A stretch of 64,000 nt of DNA, taken from Aquisphaera insulae. GTDB lineage: Bacteria; Planctomycetota; Planctomycetia; Isosphaerales; Isosphaeraceae. The first letter of the stretch is position 1. Each line of letters begins with the position of its first letter. The stretch spans positions 1-64,000 of the forward strand of contig NZ_JAALJH010000001.1 in assembly GCF_011064615.1 (NCBI RefSeq), written 5' to 3'. The translations under genes were made by a program, and so were the position numbers. Shown in pieces: positions 27,563 to 36,688 of the stretch. Below the pieces are notes generated by a model that saw nothing but the letters and a program-made list of their open reading frames with translations, was not told the DNA's origin and did no database searches.

Positions 27563-28040
27563 GCGTTTCGACCCATCATCATGTTCCGGGTCATCGCCGG
27601 CAGGCATGCCAGGGATGGCCCCGCGGCGACCCGGCAACCGCTTTTCGGCCGGGCCCGTTTCGATCGCTGGGCCCTCCCCCGATTGGGCTTGCGTGGCCCA
27701 AACGGGGAGACTAGGCTTGAGTCCGCGAGATAAAGGAAGAGCGCGACCTCGGGGTCCCCGACGTCGCGTTTTTTTCTTCGACCTCGCGGCCCCGTCCCGA
27801 GACGAGGCATCCTGCGGTCGGAGATTTCTTGATGACTTCATTTCCCGAGTGCGCCGGCGCCTGTAAACAGGTCCTCCGCGTGTCGTGAGGCCCCGTCGGA
27901 CGTGATCGGCCCGCCATTTCACGCGCCGATCGAGCAAGCGGCATCGACCACCCGGGGGCGAGATCTCCCGCAACGGCCCGCCGCGGTCTGCAAAACAGGC
28001 TCGTGCATCAACTCAGTGTCGAGGTGGGGAGCAGATCGGG
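27563..28040. other. Intergenic region between the pump operon and greA
   Basis: 478 bases without a supportable gene. It contains the terminator listed separately and must contain the greA promoter, which I cannot identify with confidence. Confidence 0.5.
27742..27775 (+). terminator. Intrinsic terminator downstream of the ABC pump operon
   Basis: CGCGAC (27742-27747) pairs with GTCGCG (27763-27768), with an inner TCGGGG/CCCCGA pairing and one mismatch, followed directly by seven T residues (27769-27775). This is the clearest rho-independent terminator in the window. It is 180 bases past the permease stop. Confidence 0.8.
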
Positions 28041-28520
28041 ATGTCCAGCGATCGTATACCGATGTCGAAGGAAGGCTACGAGAAGCAACTAGCCCTGCTC
28101 AACAGGATGAAGAACGACGACATGCCCCGCATCGCGGAGCAGATCGCCCAGGCCCGGGGCTACGGCGACCTCTCCGAGAACGCGGAGTTCGACGCCGCCG
28201 TCGAGGCCCAGGGCATGCTCCAGGCCAAGATCAACGACCTCCAGGAGAAGCTCGGCCGCGCCTTCATCGTGGACAAGACGACCCTCCCCACCGACCGCGT
28301 CGTCTTCGGCTCCAAGGTCAAGGTCCTGGACCTCGACCTCGACGAGGAGGAGGACTTCATCCTCGTCGGCCCCGGCGACGAGGACTACGATCAGAACAAG
28401 ATCCTCCTCACCAGCCCGATCGGCCAGGGCCTCGTGGGTAAGAAGGTCGGCGACCAGGTCGAAGTCCCCATCCCCAGCGGCACCCTCAAGCTCAAGATCG
28501 TCGAGATCGGCATCGGTTGA
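28041..28520 (+). CDS. greA: Transcript cleavage factor GreA
   Basis: 159 aa, normal length. The N-terminal coiled coil carries the acidic tip that reaches the RNA polymerase active site (GYGDLSENAEFDAA, including the conserved D and E). The C-terminal FKBP-like domain shows SPIGQGLVGKKVGDQVEV and PSGTLKLKIVEI. It rescues backtracked RNA polymerase by stimulating transcript cleavage. GGGGAG lies 9 bases upstream of ATG 28041; a second in-frame ATG lies 7 codons in. Monocistronic. Confidence 0.96.
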   Translation: MSSDRIPMSKEGYEKQLALLNRMKNDDMPRIAEQIAQARGYGDLSENAEFDAAVEAQGMLQAKINDLQEKLGRAFIVDKTTLPTDRVVFGSKVKVLDLDLDEEEDFILVGPGDEDYDQNKILLTSPIGQGLVGKKVGDQVEVPIPSGTLKLKIVEIGIG

Positions 28521-28548
28521 GCCCGGTCAGACCCCGCCTGTCTCGGTC

Positions 28549-28960
28549 CTCCGGTCCCCTCCTCCCTACGTGAGAAGGTTGGTAGCGCCTTCCGAGGCCC
28601 GTGATGCGGCCGGGAACACCGCCCGGGCGCGTACGGCAGCTCGCGCCGTGCTCGGCCGAAGCCTCGCCCGGGCGCGATGAAAAGTTGGCCCGGACGACCC
28701 GGGCGTCTTGTCCAGGATTTGTCGCGCGGGAACGAGGCCTGTCGGCAAGCCTCGGCCTGCGCCTGGCTCGGCAGGAGCCTCGCCCTCCCGGGCTGGGAGC
28801 GGCTCTTCTCCGAATGGGAGGGCGAGGCTCCTGCCGAGCCAGGCGCAGGCTGGCGATCGCGCCGGGGCCTGGTTCCCAACGGCATCGCGGGCCGCGTCGG
28901 GCGCAACAGAAACCGCCACGTCCGCATGCCGGGTGTGGGGCAGACAATACCAACCCTTTC
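28549..28960. repeat. Palindromic intergenic element with a perfect 35-base inverted repeat
   Basis: This fills most of the 494-base gap between greA and the convergent pseudouridine synthase gene. The core is a perfect 35-base inverted repeat, 28755-28789 against 28816-28850, with a 26-base loop. Near the ends, GAAGGTTGGTA (28574-28584) and TACCAACCCTTTC (28948-28960) are imperfect terminal inverted repeats. A leading segment (28549-28578) resembles half of the palindrome at 58693-58730. No coding frame in it looks genuine. Possibly a non-autonomous mobile or REP-like element; no target duplication was established. Confidence 0.65.
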
Positions 28961-29014
28961 ATCCGCGGGTTCGGGAGGGGCTCAACCATCCACGGGTCGG
29001 CAACTTCCTGAGAT

Positions 29015-29722
29015 TCACAACCGAGTTTCCGCATCCTTGATCTGAACGCCCACGTCCCCCCACGACTCCGGCAGCGGTGCCGTCAGGACCAGCGGCGCGT
29101 GCAGCGACGGGTGAGAGACCCGCAACGCCCGCGCGTGGAGCGCAATCCCCTCGAGAAAGGGCCGCGACGCCCCGTAATGGGAATCGCCCACGATGGGCAT
29201 CCCGCGGAGAGCGGACTGCACCCGGAGCTGGTGCGTCCGACCGGTCTTCGGCCAGAGGCGGAGCCACGCCAGGCCGTCCGGGATGGAGCTCGGGACCCCG
29301 CGCCGGTAGTCCGTGATGGCCTCGCGGGCCCCCGCAGTCCCTTCCGGCATGGCGCGGACAATCCCTTCCACGCCGGCCCGCGTCAGCCAGTCGGTCCAGG
29401 TCCCCTGGTCCGGGGCGGTCGAAGATTCGACGATCGCCCAGTATTCCTTCTCGACGGTCCGGCGCTCGAACTGACCGGAGAGCCGCCGGGCCGCGCGGGA
29501 GGTCTTGGCCCAGAGCAGGACGCCCGAAACGGGGCGATCCAGGCGATGGACGATCCCGACATACGCCGAGGCGGGATCCTCCGGCGCCAGGTAGTCACGG
29601 ACCTCCTGCTCGAGCGTCTTCTCGCCGGGCGGTGCCCAGTCCCCCTGGGTGAACTGGCCGGGACGCTTCCAGACCGCCAGGCAGTGCTCATCCTCGAAGA
29701 GTACGAAGCGTCGCTCGGTCAT
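29015..29722 (-). CDS. RluA-family pseudouridine synthase
   Basis: 235 aa. The catalytic motif HRLDRPVSGVLL (D62) is that of RluA/RluC/RsuA-type enzymes that convert uridine to pseudouridine in rRNA or tRNA. Supporting blocks are EKEYWAIVE and RLWPKTGRTHQLRVQ, followed by HGMPIVGD-like LRGMPIVGDSHYG. There is no N-terminal S4 domain, so it resembles the short RluA/TruC group; which RNA is modified cannot be told. It lies 7 bases after the lipoprotein gene on the same strand, suggesting co-transcription. Confidence 0.9.
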   Translation of the reverse strand: MTERRFVLFEDEHCLAVWKRPGQFTQGDWAPPGEKTLEQEVRDYLAPEDPASAYVGIVHRLDRPVSGVLLWAKTSRAARRLSGQFERRTVEKEYWAIVESSTAPDQGTWTDWLTRAGVEGIVRAMPEGTAGAREAITDYRRGVPSSIPDGLAWLRLWPKTGRTHQLRVQSALRGMPIVGDSHYGASRPFLEGIALHARALRVSHPSLHAPLVLTAPLPESWGDVGVQIKDAETRL

Positions 29723-29729
29723 GCGTGGC

Positions 29730-30221
29730 TCACGGATAGGCCCCGCCGGGCCCGCCGTCGCTGCCCGGGATCGTCGAGGACGAGCTGGGATCCTTGCTGA
29801 GCGTCTCCGAGGCCGAGGGCTGTGACCTCATCAGCGAGTTCGCCAGCGACGACGTGCCTCCCTCACCCGTCGAGAGTCCGGACGTGCCGGGCGCCCCGTA
29901 GCGGTGATCGGTGGGAGCCCCCATCCGCTCGGTGCCGGGGGTCGGCGTGCCGTACATCGTGTCTCGCTGGGATGCGGGCGATCCGTCCTGGGCCGCGGAG
30001 CTCGGCCCGCGATTGGCGTACAGATTGCTGAGCCCGGCGTTGGAGGCGGGATGCGGCTCGGAGCTGAAGCCGACCGAGGGGGGAGCGCCTCCCATCGTCT
30101 GGTACGGCTTCCCCGCGGGCACCTCGCTCTTGGTGGCCCGGCACCCCGCGCCGCTCAGCATGACCCCGCCTGCCAGGAGGACAAGGCCCCCGGCCCGCCT
30201 GAGAGTGATCCGCCCATCCAT
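29730..30221 (-). CDS. Hypothetical lipoprotein
   Basis: 163 aa. The N-terminus has a hydrophobic signal segment ending LSGAGC, a good lipobox, so the mature protein is probably lipid-anchored. The remainder is Ser/Gly/Pro-rich, low complexity and likely disordered (SEPHPASNAGLSNLYANRG and a tail with many Ser and Gly). No family recognised. It lies between the superoxide dismutase terminator and the pseudouridine synthase gene. Confidence 0.7.
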   Translation of the reverse strand: MDGRITLRRAGGLVLLAGGVMLSGAGCRATKSEVPAGKPYQTMGGAPPSVGFSSEPHPASNAGLSNLYANRGPSSAAQDGSPASQRDTMYGTPTPGTERMGAPTDHRYGAPGTSGLSTGEGGTSSLANSLMRSQPSASETLSKDPSSSSTIPGSDGGPGGAYP

Positions 30222-30248
30222 GGCATGATCCGGTTTGATAGAGAAATG

Positions 30249-30292
30249 AAATCCGGACGCCCGCGAACGACGAGGCGCCGCGACGTCCGGAT
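30249..30292 (-). terminator. Terminator of the superoxide dismutase gene
   Basis: On the minus strand, ATCCGGACG and CGTCCGGAT (plus-strand positions 30284-30292 and 30251-30259) form a perfect 9-base stem about 35 bases after the sod stop, followed by a T-rich TTTCATTTC stretch. Confidence 0.65.
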
Positions 30293-30325
30293 CTTAGGGA
30301 ACCCGACGGTTCGGTCAAGCCGGGA

Positions 30326-30943
30326 TCAGCCCTTCGCGGCGGCGTACCGGCGGTTCACCTCGTCCCAGTTCACCGTGTTCCACCACGCGCCCACGTAATC
30401 CGGGCGACGGTTCTGGTACTTGAGGTAGTAGGCGTGCTCCCAGACGTCGAGCCCCAGGACCGGCGTATTGCCCTCCATGATCGGGCTGTCCTGGTTGGGG
30501 GTGGAGGTGACGGAGAGCTTCCCGTCCTTGCCCACGATCAGCCAGGCCCAGCCCGACCCGAAGCGGGTCGCGGCGGCCTTGTTGAACGCCTCCTTGAACG
30601 CGGCGAAGCCGCCGAGCTCGGCCTCGATCGCGGTGGCGATGGCGCCGGTCGGCTCGCCGCCGCCCCCCGCCTTCATGAGCTGCCAGAAGAGCGAGTGGTT
30701 CGCGTGCCCGCCGCCGTTGTTCCGGACGGCCGTCCGGATGGCCTCGGGGACCGCATTGAGATCGGCGATGAGGGCCTCAATCGTCTTTCCCTGGAGATCG
30801 GGATGATCCTTGAGCGCGGCGTTGAGGTTGTTCACGTAGGCCGCGTGGTGCTTGTCGTGGTGGATCTCCATCGTCTTCGCGTCGATGTGAGGCTCGAGGG
30901 CCCCGAAGTCGTATGGCAGCGGGGGCAAGGTGTAGTCGGCCAC
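30326..30943 (-). CDS. sodA: Superoxide dismutase, Fe/Mn family
   Basis: 205 aa. All four metal ligands are present: H28 (EIHHDKHH), H84 ([10 protein letters not shown]), D167 and H171 ([13 protein letters not shown]). It converts superoxide to hydrogen peroxide and oxygen. The [11 protein letters not shown] and FGSGWAWL context is the type commonly seen in Mn-preferring enzymes, but metal choice cannot be fixed from sequence. There is no signal peptide, so it is cytoplasmic. Monocistronic, with its own terminator. Confidence 0.95.
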   Translation of the reverse strand: MADYTLPPLPYDFGALEPHIDAKTMEIHHDKHHAAYVNNLNAALKDHPDLQGKTIEALIADLNAVPEAIRTAVRNNGGGHANHSLFWQLMKAGGGGEPTGAIATAIEAELGGFAAFKEAFNKAAATRFGSGWAWLIVGKDGKLSVTSTPNQDSPIMEGNTPVLGLDVWEHAYYLKYQNRRPDYVGAWWNTVNWDEVNRRYAAAKG

Positions 30944-31112
30944 GGCGTCGCTCCTCTGGTGGAAATTCGAGCGTGTGCCCGCAACGGTGCTCCTCGCCCG
31001 AACCCGGGCTGGATGAAGGAGTTTTCATGCGGGCGGCTGAAGTTGTTCCGCTCAAACTACCATGAGAGGGGCAGCCGCTTCAAATCCTCGACGGGGAGCC
31101 CGGGGATCCACC

Positions 31113-32888
31113 TCAGTCGACGAGCGGCGACCGCTTCCATTTCGGGGCGGTGAGCCGGCCGAGAGGCGTCCCGAGCCTGCGGCCCAGGAGGATCGAGGAC
31201 CACGCCGAGCGTACGGCCGTCGCCGCGTCCGGCTCGCGAGAACGAACGACCGTCGACCTGGCACCGGCCGCCGACGGATCGGGCGAGGCGATCTCCAGGT
31301 GCTTCGGACGCGTCAGCGGACGCTTGGCGGCGAAGGGGGTGGCCGCGCCGATCGAGAGTGAGTAATTGGCGACCGGCGTCCCGGTGGGTGAGGAGACGCT
31401 CACCTGGAAGAGGGTCCCCGCCCGCGAGAGGGGCAGGGTTACGCTGCTCACGCCGGTCGCGATCCGCCGGCCCTTCGCATTGTAGACCTGGATCAGCTCG
31501 CCCGCGGCTCCCACGACGTATCGACCGTTGGAGCCGATCCGGAATGAGAAGTAGTCCAGGTCGCCGCTGGTCAGGGTCAACCCCGTGACATTGATGCGGG
31601 TGGTCCGCCCCAGGCTCGTGGCCGAGGCCGGCGATCCGTTCGGCTCGAGTCGATCGGGGAGAATCGAGCCCGTGGTCGTCGTCGTGGTTGTCCCCGTCGA
31701 GGGGCTCGTGGGGTTTCCGGTCGTCAGCGGAGCCGTCGTGGGCTTGGTGCTGTTCGGCAGGGCGACCGTGAGGTTGTAGGTGCCGACGCTGAAGACGTCC
31801 TGCGTCGCGCCCGTGACGACCGCGTAGTATTTCTGCCCCGGGACCACGCCCGCGGCGATCGCGGTCACGTTGTCGCTCCAGGCGGAGGGATCGCCCGCGG
31901 TGGCCAGGAGATGGCCCGACGCGTCGTAAATGCTCACGCGCGGGCTCAGCATGCTGACGTTCGCCGCGGCGGCGGTCACCTGGATCGTCCCGGTGGCGTA
32001 ACTCGGCGCGGTGAACGCGAAATACTCCGAGGCCCCGATGCTCGCCAGCGACAGGCTCCCGAGCGAGGCGCTGTTGGCCGCGGCCAGCCCGGCGGAGACG
32101 TCGATCGCGGAGCTGAATCCGAGGCCGGTCCCCTGCGCCTGGTAGGCATCACTCGTCCGCGCCCCATAGATCGCCTGAATCCCCGCGATGTCGCCGTCGG
32201 CGAGCCCGGCCCGCTCCCCCCCGTACTTCGCATACATCACCGAGGCGGGGTTCTTGGCGTGATCCAGTCCGAGTGAGTGCCCGGTCTCGTGGAGCAGGAC
32301 GCTGTACAGGTCGTACTGGGTGCCGATCTGGAAGTTCATCGACGTGTTGACCTCGACATCCCCGGCCGCCGTGGATCCGTTGGGGGGCGGGAAGTAGGTC
32401 TGGGCCAGCGTGGTCGCCGTGTTGGCGAAGGAGTATCCCCCGAAACGGATGTCGCCGAAGCGGGAATCCCCCTGGGAATAGCCGAGCGCGTCGTCGTCAT
32501 AGGAACCGTCGGCGACCGGGACGATGTTGATGTTCGCCACCGATTCCCAGGTTGCGAGCGCCCTCGCCAGCTCCCGCTGCCAGGTTCCCGCGCCGAATTT
32601 GGCGTTGAAGACCGCGGACAGGTTGTTCAGGCCGTGATCCCAGTAGACACCGTCGGGGGCGATGCTGTACGTGATCCGGCCCGGATTGGACCACTTGTAG
32701 CCGGAAAGCACGTAGTCGTATCCGGCCACGGCCATGAGCTGGCGGCCTTCGAGCGAATCGAAGGCCGGGGTGCGGGCGGGCCCGCGCCGGTCGCCGAGCC
32801 GAACTTTCCCCCTGCTCCAGACCGAGGCCACATCCCTGGGCGTTTCGACGGGGCGCTCTCCGAGCATCCCGATCGCGGGCCGGATCAT
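31113..32888 (-). CDS. Secreted matrixin-type metalloprotease with PPC domain
   Basis: 591 aa. Residues 44-54 carry the planctomycete extracellular motif (FDSLEGRQLMAV). The peptidase domain (about 60-250) has the matrixin/metzincin zinc motif HETGHSLGLDH (H200, E201, H204, H210) followed by a Met-turn (SVMY). Residues 440-550 resemble a bacterial pre-peptidase (PPC) domain (LEPNGSPASATSLG, DLDYFSFRIG). A Thr/Ser-rich linker precedes it, and the C-terminus is basic. It is likely exported and calcium/zinc-dependent. GGAGAG lies just before ATG 32888. The N-terminal motif is shared with the FG-GAP protein of this window. Confidence 0.88.
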   Translation of the reverse strand: MIRPAIGMLGERPVETPRDVASVWSRGKVRLGDRRGPARTPAFDSLEGRQLMAVAGYDYVLSGYKWSNPGRITYSIAPDGVYWDHGLNNLSAVFNAKFGAGTWQRELARALATWESVANINIVPVADGSYDDDALGYSQGDSRFGDIRFGGYSFANTATTLAQTYFPPPNGSTAAGDVEVNTSMNFQIGTQYDLYSVLLHETGHSLGLDHAKNPASVMYAKYGGERAGLADGDIAGIQAIYGARTSDAYQAQGTGLGFSSAIDVSAGLAAANSASLGSLSLASIGASEYFAFTAPSYATGTIQVTAAAANVSMLSPRVSIYDASGHLLATAGDPSAWSDNVTAIAAGVVPGQKYYAVVTGATQDVFSVGTYNLTVALPNSTKPTTAPLTTGNPTSPSTGTTTTTTTGSILPDRLEPNGSPASATSLGRTTRINVTGLTLTSGDLDYFSFRIGSNGRYVVGAAGELIQVYNAKGRRIATGVSSVTLPLSRAGTLFQVSVSSPTGTPVANYSLSIGAATPFAAKRPLTRPKHLEIASPDPSAAGARSTVVRSREPDAATAVRSAWSSILLGRRLGTPLGRLTAPKWKRSPLVD

Positions 32889-33589
32889 GAGACTCTCCGA
32901 CTAGCCTGGGGCGCGACGAGGGGTGGCCATGGGCCGGTCGAATCGGACGAGTCCAGGACTGTCCGTCGACCGACCTTCTGCTAGGTCCCATCCCTGTCAG
33001 CACTCCGGCATGCGCCGGGAACTCCCTTCGCTCCTCTCGCCCGACCAGGTGATACTCCCGGGTGATGCAACGCCGAGCACCGCCATCGGCATGAGGCCGA
33101 GACGTTTGCGCGGCAAAAACCAACCGCAACGAAAAGATCTGACGACGAGGTTATTCAGGCCGTCATCGAAAACATAGCTCCCGTTTCTGAAAATAGACTC
33201 AAGTCCGAGGCCGAACCCTCCCAACCACACCGATCGGTAGAAAAGGTCGTGGGCGGCTGTCACGGGGCGGCCGTGGGGGAAAGACGACCGCGGACAGACG
33301 CATGCATGCATTTCAGCGCAGAGGTTGAACCGGAGATTGATGCGGCCGGCCGGAATGAAGGTCCTGGCCCGACCCCGTCGTCGCTTCTTACTGGAGGAGA
33401 GCCGGTAACGGAACGTTGACCGCGGGCCCGAGCTGTCGATAATAGGATCAGTCGAGCAGCCGGGCCGCCCAACGCCCGCAATCACTCCGGCCATTCCGAG
33501 CTGAGGTCGAGCCCACGGACCCCGTGCCCGGGCTCGATTCCACCCGGGCTCGGACCCGATCCATCCCCCCTATCCCGGTCCAAAAGACG
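32889..33589. other. Divergent intergenic region
   Basis: 701 bases between the matrixin gene (minus) and the second adaptor (plus). The segment 33100-33260 is noticeably richer in A/T than its surroundings, which would suit promoters, but no canonical pair with correct spacing is seen. A 165-codon minus frame at 32997-33494 lacks any recognisable feature and is not called. Confidence 0.45.
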
Positions 33590-35626
33590 ATGCGCGAACC
33601 GATTACGACCCAGGTACCGATCGTGCTGGAACGACCCGCTCCGCGGAGCCGGACGATGGGAAGGCTCGTGATGCTCGCCGGGCTCGCCGGGGCCGGCGGC
33701 CTGGGGTGGGCCTGGTACTCCGGCTATCGGCCGGCGATGCTCAGGGCCGAGTCGCCGGACGCGGCCCTCCCGCTGGTCGAGATCGATCAGGGGGACGTCG
33801 TGGAGTACATCGTCGAGAACGGTGCGCTCGAGAGCGCCTCCAACACGGTGGTCAAGTGCGAGGTGGAGGCCCTCCTCGGCATGGTCGGCGGCTCGTCGAG
33901 CTCGACGACCGGCGCCGCCAAGTCCACGAGCGGGTCCGCCTCGGGGACGAGCGGGACGACCGCCGCTTCCGGGACGAGCGGGAGCGGCACGTCGGGGGGC
34001 ACGGCGGCCGCCGCCACGACCACGGCGTCGTCCAAGGCCAAGTCGAAGGCTAGCGGGTCCAGCAGCAAGAGCTCGGGGGCGTCGACCGCGGGGAAGAGCG
34101 GCAGCTCCTCCTCTGGCGGCTCCTCTTCCGGCGGCTCGGGCGGGGGAGCATCGTCTTCCGGGGGCTCGGGCGGGGATTCATCGGGCGCGGCCACGACTGC
34201 ATCGGCCAAGCCGACGATCCGCAGCTTCTCGTACATGGTCACCCCGCACACGCCCCTTCGGGGCGCATCCAAGAGCACGACCACCACGGCCGCGAAGGGT
34301 GTCCAGTCATCCTCGTCGGGCGGTGGCGGCGGCGGGGGCGGCGGACGCGGCGGACGCGGCGGACGCGGCGGGGGCGGCGGCGGGATGATGGACGAGGAGA
34401 AGCCGGGATCCACCCGGATCGTGAGCATCCTCCCCGACGGCTCCAAGGTGCGCAAGGGAGAGGTCGTCTGCGAGCTCGACAGCTCCACCTTCCAGGACGA
34501 GCTCAAGGCCCAGCTCATCCGCTATGCCCAGGCGAAGGCCTGGGTGGACCAGGCCCGGTCCATCCACGACGTGACCGAGATCACGCTCCGGGAATATCGC
34601 GACGGCATCTTCCCGCAGGACCTGCAGCTCCTCCGCCAGTACATCAAGACCTGCGAGATCACCAAGGATCAGGCCGCGCGGAACCTCGCGTGGTCGCGAG
34701 AGGTGACCAAGAAGGGCATGCGCGCTTCCTCGCAGCTCCGGGCCGATGAACTCTCCGACCAGCAGGCGGGGATCGCCCTCGAGGAGGCCCAGGGCATGCT
34801 CGAGCGGCTCGAGAGGTACACCGGCCCCAAGAACCTGAAGCAGCTCGAGGCCAAGCTCAAGGCCATCGACGCCGACAAGAGCACCCAGGAAGCGGCCCTC
34901 GAGCTGGAGAAGCAGCGACTGGCACGGCTCCAGAAGTGCATCGACAATTGCGTCCTGCGAGCCCCGATGGACGGCCAGATCGTCTACAAGCCGGTGGTGA
35001 ACTCGTGGGGGCGCGTGGAGGCCCAGATCGAGCAGGGCGTCACCGTCCGCGAAGACCAGCCCATCTTCGAGCTCCCCGACCCCAGGAACATGCGGGTCAA
35101 GGTCCGGATCAACGAGACCAAGATCGGCCTCATCAAGACGGGCCAGTCGGCGCTCATTCGCCTCGATGCCTTCCCCGACCGGACGATCCGCGGGGTCGTG
35201 GAGACCGTCACCGCCATCTCCACGCCCGTGAACGGCCCCTTCTCGGACGTCCGGATCTACTTCGCGAACGTGAAGATCGACGCGGACTTCGACGACCTCC
35301 GCCCCGGGCTGACGGCCGAGGTCTTCTTCAAGTCGGACGTGCACCCGAACGTGACGAGGATCCCGCTCACGGCGGTCAGGAAGATCGGCGACCGCCATTT
35401 CGCCGCCGTCCACCAGCAGGGCTCGCCCGGCCGCGACCGCCCCTGGGAATGGCAGCGGATCGAGCTGGGCGCCAGCGACCCCGATTATGTCGAGGTCGTC
35501 TCGGGCCTGAAGCAGGGCGACCGCGTCGTCGCCAACCCGAAGGATCTGCCGGCACCCGTGCCGTCTCCGGTCGGGCCCGATTCCGGCGCCGCGTCCGCGG
35601 TCGCGGTGATCACGCCGGGCCCCTGA
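33590..35626 (+). CDS. HlyD-type periplasmic adaptor with a large Ser/Gly insert
   Basis: 678 aa. Membrane anchor at residues 23-46. The lipoyl halves, hairpin and barrel match the adaptor at 23418-25334 block for block (TRIVSILPDGSKVRKGE, NCVLRAPMDGQIVYK, IEQGVTVREDQPIFELPD). Between the strand ending CEVEALLGMVGG and STRIVSILPDG are about 170 residues of Ser/Gly/Ala/Thr with polyglycine and a GGR repeat (residues 101-273) that the paralogue lacks. No pump gene is adjacent, so it may use another transporter's components. ATG 33590 has only a weak ribosome binding site. It abuts the convergent amidase gene with no spacer. Confidence 0.85.
   Translation: MREPITTQVPIVLERPAPRSRTMGRLVMLAGLAGAGGLGWAWYSGYRPAMLRAESPDAALPLVEIDQGDVVEYIVENGALESASNTVVKCEVEALLGMVGGSSSSTTGAAKSTSGSASGTSGTTAASGTSGSGTSGGTAAAATTTASSKAKSKASGSSSKSSGASTAGKSGSSSSGGSSSGGSGGGASSSGGSGGDSSGAATTASAKPTIRSFSYMVTPHTPLRGASKSTTTTAAKGVQSSSSGGGGGGGGGRGGRGGRGGGGGGMMDEEKPGSTRIVSILPDGSKVRKGEVVCELDSSTFQDELKAQLIRYAQAKAWVDQARSIHDVTEITLREYRDGIFPQDLQLLRQYIKTCEITKDQAARNLAWSREVTKKGMRASSQLRADELSDQQAGIALEEAQGMLERLERYTGPKNLKQLEAKLKAIDADKSTQEAALELEKQRLARLQKCIDNCVLRAPMDGQIVYKPVVNSWGRVEAQIEQGVTVREDQPIFELPDPRNMRVKVRINETKIGLIKTGQSALIRLDAFPDRTIRGVVETVTAISTPVNGPFSDVRIYFANVKIDADFDDLRPGLTAEVFFKSDVHPNVTRIPLTAVRKIGDRHFAAVHQQGSPGRDRPWEWQRIELGASDPDYVEVVSGLKQGDRVVANPKDLPAPVPSPVGPDSGAASAVAVITPGP
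34336..34383 (+). repeat. Short tandem repeats coding for a Gly/Arg run
   Basis: Within the adaptor insert, GGCGGACGC-type 9-base units are repeated in tandem, flanked by GGC triplets, and encode GGRGGRGGR and polyglycine. Such repeats can change length by slippage. Confidence 0.7.
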
Positions 35627-36688
35627 TCACGGCGCTCCCGGGGTCATGAGGCCCCGAGCCCCCTCGACCACCCGGTCCCACTGGAAGGCCGGGCCGGGAT
35701 CCGTCTTGTTCGTCTGGACGTGATAGTGCCCGAGGATCCCGTGGTAGTTCTCGAGCGGCTCGGGGGGCAGCTTGGCCGGGATGAGCTTCCCCGAGGCATC
35801 CTTCGGATAGTCGCAGCGGATCTGCGGAAAGATCGTGCAGAGGGTCGCGGTGAGACGGATGAGGGCCTGGTACTGCGGCTCCGTCAGGTCGTACTGCGCG
35901 AGCGTCTGGCCCTGGATCACCCCCTCGACCCGCTCGTTCCGGGCCGGCCGCAGCAGGGCGCCTCGATCCCGGAGCGAGTTCCGCTCGGCCTCCCCGGGGA
36001 TCGTCAGGATCGTCTTGCCGTCGTCGCCCGCCCGGTACCATTGCTCCAGGGTCTTCGAATGGGCCGGCGGGTAGGCCCCGATGTTCGCGATCTCGATGCC
36101 GATCGACCGCGAGTTGGCGATCGTCGCGTGCCAGGCCTGCTCCTTCAGGTCCAGAGTCTGATAGATCGTGCCGTCGGCGTCGAGCATGAAATGGACGCTC
36201 AGACCGCGGAGGTCGTGGAGGACCTCGAAGCAGCGCCGGCTCGTCCCGCAGACGTCGTAGTGGATGACGAACTGGTCCACGGCCTTCTGCAGCGTCGGCA
36301 GGTCCCAGCCCCCGCCGCGGACACGCTCCAGCTCCTCGGAGGAAAGATGACGCCTCCTCAGGCCGAACGTGCTGCGGAGCGGAGGCTGCGTGTCTTCCTT
36401 CTTCGCGGGGGGAGCCGTCGCCTGGAGAGGCTTGAACCTCGGCTCGAGGCGATAGGCGTCGTAGCCCCCCGGGTCCGACCAGAGGATGACCGGGGTCGTC
36501 GTGTGGTAGAGCTGCCCGCAGACCATGATCTCGTCCCCGGTCCGCTCGAGCCGCTTGCCGGGCTTCGCAAGCGTCGCGGCCGCGGGTTCGTCCCCTCTCG
36601 AGGGGCCGCAGAGGGCGATCAGGGAGCAGAGCGCAAGCAGGATTCGACGCGTGCCGGTTGGCGCGTTCATTCGATGAACAGGATTCAC
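35627..36688 (-). CDS. N-acetylmuramoyl-L-alanine amidase (Amidase_2), secreted
   Basis: 353 aa. A signal peptide (MNAPTGTRRILLALCSLIAL, residues 7-26) precedes an amidase_2/PGRP-type zinc amidase fold. Zinc-ligand candidates are in FVIHYDVCGTSRRCFEVL (His), HFMLDADGTIYQTLDLKEQAWHAT segments and HGILGHYHVQTNKTDPG. It would cleave the lactyl-peptide bond of peptidoglycan, relevant because planctomycetes do have a thin wall. GTG 36688 is chosen because GAGGAG lies 6 bases upstream; ATG 36670 is the alternative. Its stop is immediately next to that of the convergent adaptor gene. Confidence 0.85.
   Translation of the reverse strand: MNPVHRMNAPTGTRRILLALCSLIALCGPSRGDEPAAATLAKPGKRLERTGDEIMVCGQLYHTTTPVILWSDPGGYDAYRLEPRFKPLQATAPPAKKEDTQPPLRSTFGLRRRHLSSEELERVRGGGWDLPTLQKAVDQFVIHYDVCGTSRRCFEVLHDLRGLSVHFMLDADGTIYQTLDLKEQAWHATIANSRSIGIEIANIGAYPPAHSKTLEQWYRAGDDGKTILTIPGEAERNSLRDRGALLRPARNERVEGVIQGQTLAQYDLTEPQYQALIRLTATLCTIFPQIRCDYPKDASGKLIPAKLPPEPLENYHGILGHYHVQTNKTDPGPAFQWDRVVEGARGLMTPGAP

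Noticed and set aside
25331..27973. Long minus-strand frame of about 880 codons
   Set aside because: Antisense to the ABC ATPase and permease genes, with Arg/Gly/Asp-rich low-complexity translation.
28574..29045. Several 100-180 codon frames on both strands in the greA/RluA gap
   Set aside because: They arise from the inverted repeat and give Arg/Pro/Gly-rich products without motifs.
31060..31110. TTCAAATCC-containing stretch resembling a tRNA T-loop
   Set aside because: The flanking bases do not form the T-stem and no acceptor or anticodon arms can be found.
32997..33494. 165-codon minus-strand frame in the divergent gap
   Set aside because: No ribosome binding site, no family resemblance, and unusual composition compared with real genes here.
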